Below, one piece after another: positions 1 through 6,321 of a stretch of 16,449 nt of DNA (positions are counted from its first letter, which is position 1; every line of letters begins with the position of its first letter). The position numbers were made by a program, and so were the translations under genes. The DNA comes from CALXZG01 sp034184445. GTDB taxonomy: Bacteria; Pseudomonadota; Alphaproteobacteria; CAAHEQ01; UBA3637. A model generated the notes under the pieces. The model was given only the letters and a program-made list of their open reading frames with translations. It was not told where the DNA came from and ran no database searches. The stretch is taken from assembly GCA_034184445.1 (NCBI GenBank), contig JAXFZX010000049.1:1-16449 (forward strand), in the 5' to 3' direction.

Positions 1-7
1 AAAGAAT

Positions 8-865
8 TTATTTACAGAGGGCAGGATATGTATCACTAGATAGACCCGGAACTACTAGGCCAGACAAGTATACAAGGCGTCCGTTGTCGGGGTCATCGGG
101 AAATGCACCAATATCATTGACTATCCAAGCATTAGGATAGCCATCCAGTTTTACACAGTCGTCGTCACATCCCAAATCTGATGCTTTTACCAGTGTACCA
201 CCTTGTTCAGCACAATAGGCTTCCGCGCCATTATAGGACATCTCTGTCGCACTAAGAGCACAGGGGATACCGTCACAATCTAAATTACATGTGTGCGTGG
301 CGCAATAACCACCGCCATTTGAACCGGTTGAGCTATCACGACTGCCGGAAGTTGTTTCACCCAACATATCGGTGTTAAAGACAAGGTATAGGGAATTGAC
401 CTCCCCCTCATCACAATCGCCTGAGGTTAAATCCGTTTCGGCATCACTGGCCTTGGTAATGGCGCGTAAGGGCGATTTTTCATGCTTCATCCGAATCAGG
501 TTTTCACAAACCTCTTTTTGAACACCATCAATCTGTATGCCGATTTCCTTATCCCAAACCTGAACAACACCCGAAAATGTGCCACCTGCCGTTTCGTTAT
601 CATTGGAAAATTCATCTAAATTTGCATTTCCAATTCCCCGCCATGTCGCGATAGTATAGGCGCGTTTGTTGGCTCCGTCCAAAATTTCGTTGGTGCGATA
701 TTTATTCATACCGTAATTATATCCCGCAATTCCGCCGATGGAGATCACACCCACGATCGCCAATACGCCCAGCATCTCTACCATACTGCGACCGTTTTCT
801 GTTCCACCCAGTATCATTTTACAGGTGTCTTGGGATTTATTAAACATCCAATCATTATTTTTCAT
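8..865 (-). CDS. Type IV pilin-like (pseudopilin-type) secreted protein, C-type-lectin-like C-terminus
   Basis: Complete 285-residue protein. Residues 25-30 (G-RSMVE) form a type III prepilin peptidase site with Glu at mature position +5. A hydrophobic helix of about 20 residues follows (about 31-50, many Gly/Ile/Val), so the protein should be inserted in the inner membrane and assembled into, or released with, a pilus or type II secretion pseudopilus. After a globular middle (60-165) comes a Ser/Gly-rich linker (171-186) and a Cys-rich domain with Cys188, 193, 197, 202, 218, 233, 237 and 284. The spacing AYC..QGGTLV...W..ND...ALCK recalls a C-type-lectin-like fold, but that is inference. The leader peptide is long (25 residues) and polar. 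GGAG lies 7 bases before ATG. No pilus assembly gene is visible nearby, so it is an orphan here. The pilin class is well supported; the ligand and the system it serves are unknown. Confidence 0.8.
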   Translation of the reverse strand: MKNNDWMFNKSQDTCKMILGGTENGRSMVEMLGVLAIVGVISIGGIAGYNYGMNKYRTNEILDGANKRAYTIATWRGIGNANLDEFSNDNETAGGTFSGVVQVWDKEIGIQIDGVQKEVCENLIRMKHEKSPLRAITKASDAETDLTSGDCDEGEVNSLYLVFNTDMLGETTSGSRDSSTGSNGGGYCATHTCNLDCDGIPCALSATEMSYNGAEAYCAEQGGTLVKASDLGCDDDCVKLDGYPNAWIVNDIGAFPDDPDNGRLVYLSGLVVPGLSSDTYPALCK

Positions 866-875
866 TCTAACTCCA

Positions 876-905
876 ATAAATAAAAAGACGCCTTGATGAG
901 AGGCG
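876..905 (-). terminator. Terminator-like hairpin just upstream of the pilin ribosome binding site
   Basis: On the minus strand, CGCCT (905-901), a 7-base loop and AGGCG (893-889) form a 5-bp GC-rich stem. It is followed after UC by five U and an AU-rich stretch. The pilin GGAG comes directly after. This arrangement suits either the 3' end of a small RNA or an attenuator in the pilin leader. The downstream arm can instead pair with CAAGGCG at 1041-1047, which is what an anti-terminator would do. The stem is short, so efficiency is uncertain. Confidence 0.45.
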
Positions 906-1064
906 GTTGGAAGTTAGAAAACTATCAAACGAGTAGCGCTACATATTCAGATACAAAGTATCCTTATTTTGTAGCCTTCCAACCATTCTTGATTGGAAAT
1001 TTTATGTCTTAATGACACGTTTGAGAGGTTTTCTAAGCCCCAAGGCGGGAATCACCCGACCTCA
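889..1064 (-). ncRNA. Candidate structured RNA or long 5' leader upstream of the pilin gene
   Basis: Read on the minus strand, this stretch is almost fully accounted for by pairings (plus coordinates): CGGG/CCCG 1046-1049 with 1055-1058; GTTTTCTAA 1028-1036 with TTAGAAAAC 914-922; CGTTTGA 1018-1024 with TCAAACG 925-931; TGTC/GACA 1005-1008 with 1014-1017; 977-984 with 991-998 (8 bp including one G-U); GTAGC 971-975 with GCTAC 938-942; GTATC 958-962 with GATAC 950-954. Competing pairings also exist: CTTCCAACC 976-984 with GGTTGGAAG 905-913, and CAAGGCG 1041-1047 with CGCCTTG 889-895. It begins where a minus-strand promoter would start transcription and ends at a terminator-like hairpin. It matches no riboswitch, ribozyme, 6S, tmRNA or SRP RNA consensus that I can recall. 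It could be a free small RNA or a cis-acting leader of the pilin gene. The direction is inferred from the promoter and the U-tract. Confidence 0.5.
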
Positions 1065-1069
1065 TGATA

Positions 1070-1098
1070 ACCATACGAGAGTTTTATGTAAATGTCAA
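1070..1098 (-). promoter_or_regulatory. Sigma-70-type promoter for the minus-strand RNA / pilin gene
   Basis: On the minus strand a perfect -35 TTGACA (1098-1093) is followed by a 17-base spacer and a weaker -10 TATGGT (1075-1070). The expected start is near 1063-1065, exactly where the paired RNA region begins. A run of six A lies a few bases upstream of the -35, as in UP-element-like tracts. Confidence 0.55.
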
Positions 1099-1124
1099 AT
1101 GTTTTTTACAAAGGAACGATTTGT

Positions 1125-1173
1125 GAAAAAATAATAAAAAGTGCTTGACTTATGGGGAAAAATAGTGTAAAAT
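1125..1173 (+). promoter_or_regulatory. Main promoter of the rpsL ribosomal protein operon with AT-rich upstream tract
   Basis: TTGACT (1145-1150) and TAAAAT (1168-1173) are separated by exactly 17 bases, close to the sigma-70 consensus. An A-rich tract (1125-1140) directly upstream resembles an UP element, which binds the RNA polymerase alpha C-terminal domain at strong rRNA and ribosomal protein promoters. The expected transcription start is about 1180, giving a leader of about 165 nt. The -35 boxes of this and the minus-strand promoter are 46 bases apart. Confidence 0.7.
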
Positions 1174-1179
1174 AAGCCG

Positions 1180-1345
1180 ACTTTTGAGGCAATTTATAGG
1201 TGCTATTGTCGCCAAAATTGATGAAAAAGCATCAATGATAAAATGGGTTTTCTCTTTATTATTGAGTTATTTGAGCCTTTTGTCCGCCCGAAACGGGTTG
1301 ATGAGAGATTTTTTTGATACTAGGTAAAATGAAGGAATAAAATTA
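1180..1345 (+). promoter_or_regulatory. rpsL 5' leader with candidate hairpins
   Basis: The untranslated leader contains a TTGATG/CATCAA hairpin (1218-1235, 6 bp, 6-base loop) and a CCCG/CGGG hairpin (1287-1297). The second is followed after 11 bases by seven T (1309-1315), a weak attenuator-like layout. The CATCAA arm (1230-1235) could alternatively pair with a second TTGATG at 1298-1303. AAGGAA at 1332-1337 is the rpsL ribosome binding site. A regulatory role is inference. The long leader itself is well supported by the promoter position. Confidence 0.4.
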
Positions 1346-1717
1346 ATGCCTACAATTAACCAATTAGTCCGGAAAAGCCGGAAATTGCAAGTTAAGCGGA
1401 ATAAAGTACCCGCTTTGAATGCGTGCCCCCAAAAACGCGGTGTCTGCACGCGTGTTTATACAACAACGCCGAAAAAACCAAACTCGGCTTTACGTAAAGT
1501 CGCTCGTGTGCGCTTAACCAACGGATTTGAAGTGACAAGTTATATCCCAGGGGAAGGTCACAACTTACAAGAACACTCGGTCGTGATGATCCGGGGCGGT
1601 CGTGTAAAGGACTTGCCTGGTGTTCGGTATCACATCATTCGGGGAACGCTGGATACACAAGGCGTTGCCAATCGTAAACAAGCCCGTTCGTTATACGGTG
1701 CTAAACGCCCTAAATAA
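1346..1717 (+). CDS. rpsL: 30S ribosomal protein S12
   Basis: 123 residues, the normal bacterial length. S12 sits at the decoding centre of the 30S subunit and helps control accuracy. The N-terminal PTINQLVRK, the TTTPKKPNSALRK loop (40-51) and the second loop around VKDLPG (87-92) are canonical. Both loop lysines that are altered in streptomycin-resistant strains (Lys43 and Lys88, counting Met1) are present, so the sequence predicts the drug-sensitive form. Asp89 is the family's methylthiolation site. First gene of the operon; AAGGAA lies 8 bases before ATG. rpsG follows after 15 bases. Confidence 0.98.
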   Translation: MPTINQLVRKSRKLQVKRNKVPALNACPQKRGVCTRVYTTTPKKPNSALRKVARVRLTNGFEVTSYIPGEGHNLQEHSVVMIRGGRVKDLPGVRYHIIRGTLDTQGVANRKQARSLYGAKRPK

Positions 1718-1732
1718 TAAGGAGAAAAGATT

Positions 1733-2203
1733 ATGTCAAGAAGACATGCAGCAGTTAAGCGCGAAGTGACACCCGATGCTAAATATAATGACATCGTTGT
1801 TGCTAAATTTATGAACAGCCTGATGTATGACGGCAAAAAAAGCGTTGCCGAAGAAATCTTATACGGGGCTATGACAGAGTTAGAAAATAAATTAAAAAAA
1901 CCGGCTTTGGATGTGTTTAAAGAAGCCCTCAATAATGTGAAGCCTTTGGTGGAAGTGCGTTCTCGCCGCGTGGGCGGTGCGACCTATCAGGTGCCGACCG
2001 AAGTGCGTCCGGATCGTCAACAAGCCCTTGCTATTCGTTGGATTATCGGTGCTGCCCGTGGAAGAAGCGAAAACACCATGGAAGAACGCCTGTTTAACGA
2101 ATTACAAGATGCCTATAATAATCGCGGAACGGCTATTCGCAAACGCGAAGATACCCACCGTATGGCCGATGCAAACAAAGCGTTTGCTCACTTTAAATGG
2201 TAG
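1733..2203 (+). CDS. rpsG: 30S ribosomal protein S7
   Basis: 156 residues, full length. S7 is a primary 16S rRNA binder that nucleates assembly of the 30S head and lies at the E site. The MSRRHAAVKREV start, the conserved stretch at 73-88 (VEVRSRRVGGATYQVP) and the C-terminal MADANKAFAHFKW are diagnostic. AAGGAG precedes ATG. In E. coli S7 represses its own operon through the rpsL-rpsG gap. Here that gap is only 15 bases, too short for the E. coli-type site, so any such control must work differently. fusA starts 9 bases downstream. Confidence 0.98.
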   Translation: MSRRHAAVKREVTPDAKYNDIVVAKFMNSLMYDGKKSVAEEILYGAMTELENKLKKPALDVFKEALNNVKPLVEVRSRRVGGATYQVPTEVRPDRQQALAIRWIIGAARGRSENTMEERLFNELQDAYNNRGTAIRKREDTHRMADANKAFAHFKW

Positions 2204-2212
2204 GAGTCAAGC

Positions 2213-4291
2213 ATGGCAAGAACAACTCCGATTGAACTTTACAGAAACATTGGTATTATGGCGCACATTGATGCCGGTAAAACAACCACAACGGAACGAA
2301 TCCTGTATTATACAGGTAAAACCCACAAAATCGGGGAAGTTCATGATGGTGGTGCGACCATGGACTGGATGGAACAAGAACAAGAACGCGGTATTACGAT
2401 TACTTCGGCCGCAACAACGGCTTTTTGGCGCGGTCACCGCATCAATGTGATTGACACACCGGGGCACGTGGATTTCACGGTTGAAGTAGAACGCTGCTTA
2501 CGCGTGCTAGATGGTGCCATCGCCGTGTTTGGCGGTGTGGAAGGTGTGGAACCGCAATCCGAAACCGTGTGGCGTCAGGCCGATAAATACGGAGTTCCCC
2601 GCATTTGTTTCGTGAACAAAATGGACCGTATTGGGGCTAATTTCCCGCGGTGTGTGGCGATGATTAAAGATCGCCTTGGGGCACGGCCGATGCCGATGAC
2701 TTTACCGATCGGTGCCGAAAATGACTTTAAGGGCGTTGTGGATATTTTAAAGCGCAAGGCCATTATTTGGCATTCGGAAGACTTAGGTGCGACTTTTGAA
2801 GAACAGGAAATACCAGCTGAACTAAAAGCCGATGCCGATAAATACTATAACGAATTGGTGGAAATGGCCGTTGAAATGGATGATGCGGCGATGGAAGCCT
2901 ATTTGGAAGGTAATGAGCCGGATATGGAAACCTTGAAAAAGTGCATCCGCAAAGGTACGATTGAACAAAAATTTGTGCCGGTGTTTTGTGGATCTGCTTT
3001 TAAAAACAAAGGTATTCAAGTCTTGTTGGATGCGGTGGTGGATTACTTGCCGTCCCCTGTTGATATTCCGCAAGCCAAGGGAATTGATGGTAAAACCGGT
3101 GCCGAATATGTGTGTGCCTCGGAAGACGGAAAGCCGTTGGCAGCTTTGGCCTTTAAGATTATGAACGATCCGTTTGTGGGATCCTTAACTTTCGTTCGGA
3201 TCTATCAAGGGACTTTAACGGCCGGAACTTATGTTCGCAACAGCGTTAAAGACGAAAAAGAACGGATTGGTCGGATGCTTTTAATGCATGCGAACCATCG
3301 GGAAGATATTAAGGAAGCCAATGCCGGTGATATCGTGGCTTTGGTGGGCCTTAAAGAAACGACAACTGGGGACACTTTGTGTGCAGATAACCTGAATGTC
3401 GTTTTGGAAAAAATGGAATTCCCGGATCCGGTGATTGAAATTGCTGTTGAACCGAAAACAAAAGCCGATATTGAAAAGATGGGATTGGCCCTTAACCGGT
3501 TGGCGATGGAAGATCCGTCCTTCCGTGTGGCATCTAATGCAGAAACAGGACAAACCATCATTAAAGGAATGGGTGAATTACACCTTGAAATTATTGTGGA
3601 TCGGTTGAAACGCGAATTTAAAGTGGAAGCCAATGTCGGTGCGCCGCAAGTGGCCTATCGTGAAACAATTTCCAAACTTTATGATGAAGATTATACCCAT
3701 AAAAAGCAATCCGGTGGTGCGGGGCAATTTGCTCGGGTCAAGATTAAATTTGAACCCTTACCGCAAGGTTCCGGATTCGTGTTTGAAAACACAGTTGTGG
3801 GTGGATCTGTTCCTAAGGAATACATCCCAGGTGTTGAAAAAGGATTGCGTCAGGCTTTGGAAACAGGCGTTTTGGCCGGCTTCCCCTGCACAGACTTTAA
3901 GGCAACACTCTATGATGGCGCTTATCACGAAGTTGACTCTAATGTGATGTGCTTTGAAATTGCGGCTCGGGCGGCCTTCCGTGAAGGAATGGCTAAGGCT
4001 GGTCCGAAATTGTTGGAACCGATCATGAAAGTTGAAATTGTGACACCCGAAGAATACATGGGTGATATTATTGGTGATTTGAACTCGCGTCGCGGTCAAG
4101 TGGGCGGTATGGATACACGCGGTAATGCCCGTGTGATTGATGCCACTGTGCCTTTGGCCAATATGTTCGGTTATGTGGGGACTTTGCGCTCGATGAGCCA
4201 AGGACGCGCCCAATACACAATGCAATTTGCCCATTATGCGGATGTGCCGCAAATGGTGGCTGATGAAATTAAAGCGAAAATGGCTGGTTAA
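2213..4291 (+). CDS. fusA: Translation elongation factor G (EF-G)
   Basis: 692 residues, full-length bacterial EF-G, the GTPase that drives tRNA-mRNA translocation and, with RRF, ribosome recycling. The G domain shows the P-loop AHIDAGKT (17-24), switch I RGITI (59-63), DTPGH (81-85) with the catalytic His, NKMD (135-138) and the GSAF G5 motif. Domains II-V follow, including the domain IV segment around YDGAYHEVDSN and the domain V stretch GDLNSRRGQVGGMD. AGGAG precedes the start. In most bacteria with this gene order tuf follows; here rpsJ follows after 15 bases. This is a housekeeping EF-G rather than a tetracycline protection protein, given its position and motifs. Confidence 0.98.
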   Translation: MARTTPIELYRNIGIMAHIDAGKTTTTERILYYTGKTHKIGEVHDGGATMDWMEQEQERGITITSAATTAFWRGHRINVIDTPGHVDFTVEVERCLRVLDGAIAVFGGVEGVEPQSETVWRQADKYGVPRICFVNKMDRIGANFPRCVAMIKDRLGARPMPMTLPIGAENDFKGVVDILKRKAIIWHSEDLGATFEEQEIPAELKADADKYYNELVEMAVEMDDAAMEAYLEGNEPDMETLKKCIRKGTIEQKFVPVFCGSAFKNKGIQVLLDAVVDYLPSPVDIPQAKGIDGKTGAEYVCASEDGKPLAALAFKIMNDPFVGSLTFVRIYQGTLTAGTYVRNSVKDEKERIGRMLLMHANHREDIKEANAGDIVALVGLKETTTGDTLCADNLNVVLEKMEFPDPVIEIAVEPKTKADIEKMGLALNRLAMEDPSFRVASNAETGQTIIKGMGELHLEIIVDRLKREFKVEANVGAPQVAYRETISKLYDEDYTHKKQSGGAGQFARVKIKFEPLPQGSGFVFENTVVGGSVPKEYIPGVEKGLRQALETGVLAGFPCTDFKATLYDGAYHEVDSNVMCFEIAARAAFREGMAKAGPKLLEPIMKVEIVTPEEYMGDIIGDLNSRRGQVGGMDTRGNARVIDATVPLANMFGYVGTLRSMSQGRAQYTMQFAHYADVPQMVADEIKAKMAG

Positions 4292-4306
4292 GAAAGGAAA
4301 ATGACT

Positions 4307-4615
4307 ATGGAAAACCAAAACATTCGTATCAGATTAAAAGCGTTCGACCACAGGTTGTTGGATCAATCAACCCGTGAGATCGTCAATACGGCAAAACGGA
4401 CAGGAGCTGAGGTTGTTGGCCCAATTCCCTTGCCGACCCGTATTGAAAAATTTACCGTGAACCGTTCCGTGCATGTTGATAAAAAATCACGCGAACAGTT
4501 TGAAATCAGAACCCATAAGAGGGTGCTTGACATTATTGATCCGACACCGCAAACGGTTGATGCCTTAATGAAATTAGACCTCGCCGCCGGTGTAGATGTT
4601 GAGATTAAAGTATAA
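4307..4615 (+). CDS. rpsJ: 30S ribosomal protein S10
   Basis: 102 residues from this start, matching the usual 102-103. S10 is in the 30S head and also acts as NusE in transcription antitermination complexes. IRIRLKAFDHRLLD at the N-terminus, the GPIPLPTR loop and the DALMKLDLAAGVDVEIKV end are typical. An in-frame ATG 6 bases upstream (4301) is less likely, because AGGA at 4295-4298 lies only 2 bases from it but 8 bases from this ATG, and the family starts with M-x-NQ. No S10-type leader with an L4 site exists here, since only 15 bases separate it from fusA. Confidence 0.95.
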   Translation: MENQNIRIRLKAFDHRLLDQSTREIVNTAKRTGAEVVGPIPLPTRIEKFTVNRSVHVDKKSREQFEIRTHKRVLDIIDPTPQTVDALMKLDLAAGVDVEIKV

Positions 4616-4631
4616 TAAAGGAAAATAGACT

Positions 4632-5375
4632 ATGCGTTCAGGAGTAATTGCAGAAAAAGTCGGCATGACAAGTCTGTTCCAAGATAACGGAAATCGCGTG
4701 CCTGTCACCGTCTTGAAAGTTGACAGTACAGTTGTGGATATCCGGACCAAGGAGCGGGATGGGTATGTCGCTGTCCAATTGGGCTGGGGTAAAGCAAAAA
4801 ATAAAAATGTTGCTAAGCCACAACTCGGACATTTTGCCAAGGCAAAAGTTGAACCGAAAAAAACGCTTGTGGAATTCCGTGTATCGGATGATTGCATCAT
4901 TCCGGTGGGATCGGAACTCAGTGCTTCTCACTTTGTGGTGGGGCAACTTGTTGATGTGACGGGCGTGTCACTCGGTAAAGGTTATGCCGGCGTTATGAAA
5001 AAATATCACTTCGGTGGTGATAACGCGACACACGGTGCGTCCAGAACCCATCGGTCCGGTGGTTCTACCGGACAACGGGAATGGCCAGGTAAAGTTTTCA
5101 AGAACTTAAAAATGCCGGGTCAAATGGGCAACTATCAAACAACCGTTCAAAACTTGGAAGTGATGGCTATTGATGAAGCCAGAAACTTGGTCCTTGTGAA
5201 GGGCAGTGTTCCGGGTTTTGATTCCGGTATCGTCACAATTACAGATGCGGTCAAGGTTTCAAACCAAAAGAATTTGCCAATGCCGGCTGGATTGAAAGCT
5301 AAGGCAGAGGCAGTGGCTTCCAAAGCGGAAGCCGCGGTTGAAACACCGGCCGAATCACAGGAAGTGAAGGAATAA
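4632..5375 (+). CDS. rplC: 50S ribosomal protein L3 with acidic/Ala C-terminal tail
   Basis: 247 residues, about 35-40 longer than E. coli L3. L3 binds 23S rRNA near the peptidyl transferase centre and is an early 50S assembly protein. The N-terminal GVIAEKVGMT, the central THGASRTHRSGGSTGQRE loop reaching toward the active centre, and the KMPGQMG motif are canonical. After the PMPAG near residue 219 a tail rich in Ala, Lys and Glu follows and ends acidic. AGGAAA lies upstream. rplD starts 3 bases after the stop, so tight coupling is likely. Confidence 0.97.
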   Translation: MRSGVIAEKVGMTSLFQDNGNRVPVTVLKVDSTVVDIRTKERDGYVAVQLGWGKAKNKNVAKPQLGHFAKAKVEPKKTLVEFRVSDDCIIPVGSELSASHFVVGQLVDVTGVSLGKGYAGVMKKYHFGGDNATHGASRTHRSGGSTGQREWPGKVFKNLKMPGQMGNYQTTVQNLEVMAIDEARNLVLVKGSVPGFDSGIVTITDAVKVSNQKNLPMPAGLKAKAEAVASKAEAAVETPAESQEVKE

Positions 5376-5378
5376 ACC

Positions 5379-5999
5379 ATGAAGTATGATGTGATTAATT
5401 TAGATGCCAAGGCTGTCGGTTCCATTGATTTGGCCGATTCTGTCTTTGGTGTTGATTTAAACAAAGGCGTTCTTGCACGTGTTATTCAATGGCAATTGGA
5501 TAAGCGCCGTCAAGGCACACACGCCACAAAAGATGTTGGTGATGTGCACGGAACGGGTAAAAAACCCTTTAAGCAAAAAGGAACAGGTCGTCACCGTCAA
5601 GGTGTGAAAACCGCCCCGGGTATGTATCACGGCGGTATCGCTTTTGGTCCGGTGGTGCGTTCGCATGCTTATGGCTTGACAAAGAAAATTCGGGCGTTGG
5701 CTATGAGGGTTGCTTTGTCCATGAAGGCCAAAGACGGTAAATTGTTCATTTTGGATGATATGACCGCTAAAAAGCCGAGCACAAAGGCGTTCCAAAAATC
5801 GTTTAAGAAAAACGGTTGGGAATCGGCCTTATTTGTCGGTGGTGAAAAATTGGACGACAATTTCGCTTTGTCGGCACGCAACATTGTTAATGTTGATGTG
5901 TTGCCGGCACAAGGGGCTAATGTCTATGATATCGTTCGCAGGGATGTCTTGGTCTTATCCAAAGATGCTGTTGCGCAACTGGAAGGTCGGTTGAAATGA
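5379..5999 (+). CDS. rplD: 50S ribosomal protein L4
   Basis: 206 residues, normal length. L4 has a globular part on the 50S surface and a long loop lining the exit tunnel with L22. The loop signature KKPFKQKGTGRHRQG followed by GGIAFGP and RSHAYGLTKKIR is clear. In E. coli L4 autoregulates the S10 operon by attenuation and by translational repression in the rpsJ leader; no equivalent leader is present here. Its TGA stop overlaps the ATG of rplW (ATGA), indicating translational coupling. Confidence 0.97.
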   Translation: MKYDVINLDAKAVGSIDLADSVFGVDLNKGVLARVIQWQLDKRRQGTHATKDVGDVHGTGKKPFKQKGTGRHRQGVKTAPGMYHGGIAFGPVVRSHAYGLTKKIRALAMRVALSMKAKDGKLFILDDMTAKKPSTKAFQKSFKKNGWESALFVGGEKLDDNFALSARNIVNVDVLPAQGANVYDIVRRDVLVLSKDAVAQLEGRLK

Positions 6000-6319
6000 T
6001 TAAAAAAGTAAAAAAAGCCGAAAATACCGTGTCGGTTCAGGATATGGAAATTATCCGCAGACCCCTTATCACGGAAAAGGCAATGAAAGGTTCCGAACAC
6101 AATCAAGTCGTGTTTCAAGTTTCCTTGGATGCGACAAAGCCTGCGATTAAGAAAGCAGTGGAATCTGTGTTCGGTGTCAAAGTAAAATCTGTGAATACAT
6201 TGCGTCAAATGGGCAAACAGAAATTGTTCCGTGGTCGCAAAGGTGTTCGTTCGGAGACAAAAAAAGCCATCGTCACTTTGGCCGAAGGTCAAAGCATTGA
6301 TGTGACGGCAGGAGTTTAA
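5996..6319 (+). CDS. rplW: 50S ribosomal protein L23
   Basis: 107 residues, slightly longer than the usual 95-100 because of a Lys-rich N-terminus before MEIIRRPLITEKA. L23 lies at the tunnel exit and is the docking point for trigger factor and SRP. The core IIRRPLITEKAM and the terminal VTLAEGQSIDV fit the family. The start overlaps the rplD stop and GGAAGG lies 9 bases upstream, which supports this start; an internal ATG 48 bases on would give a shorter L23 but lacks a comparable site. Confidence 0.95.
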   Translation: MIKKVKKAENTVSVQDMEIIRRPLITEKAMKGSEHNQVVFQVSLDATKPAIKKAVESVFGVKVKSVNTLRQMGKQKLFRGRKGVRSETKKAIVTLAEGQSIDVTAGV

Positions 6320-6321
6320 TC

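Larger units (their letters stand above)
866..1345. other. Divergent intergenic control region (no protein gene)
   Basis: This 480-base gap separates the minus-strand pilin gene from the plus-strand rpsL. Its left part (about 880-1064) is dense in complementary segments, read here as a minus-strand structured RNA. Its middle (1070-1173) holds two back-to-back promoters with an AT-rich core. Its right part (about 1180-1345) is the rpsL leader. I see no credible coding sequence in it on either strand. rpoC, which commonly precedes rpsL in bacteria, is not here. Confidence 0.85.

Noticed and set aside
885..930. Hammerhead-ribozyme-like TTGATGAGAG...GAAAAC on the plus strand
   Set aside because: The required CUGAUGA core is not matched and the three-helix layout with a cleavage triplet is absent.
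1028..1064. FMN-riboswitch-like segment (CGGGTGATTCCCG on the minus strand)
   Set aside because: Only a short local resemblance; the remaining conserved FMN-aptamer helices are not present.
1287..1315. Intrinsic terminator in the rpsL leader
   Set aside because: The 4-bp stem is short and 11 bases separate it from the T-run, so it is recorded only as a weak leader element.
1977..2450. 157-residue plus-strand open frame spanning the rpsG-fusA junction
   Set aside because: It is an alternative frame of two unmistakable genes, with no ribosome binding site and no recognisable protein family.
3758..4318. 186-residue minus-strand open frame inside fusA
   Set aside because: Antisense shadow of the conserved EF-G domains IV-V; His/Phe/Asn-rich composition is an artefact of the opposite strand.
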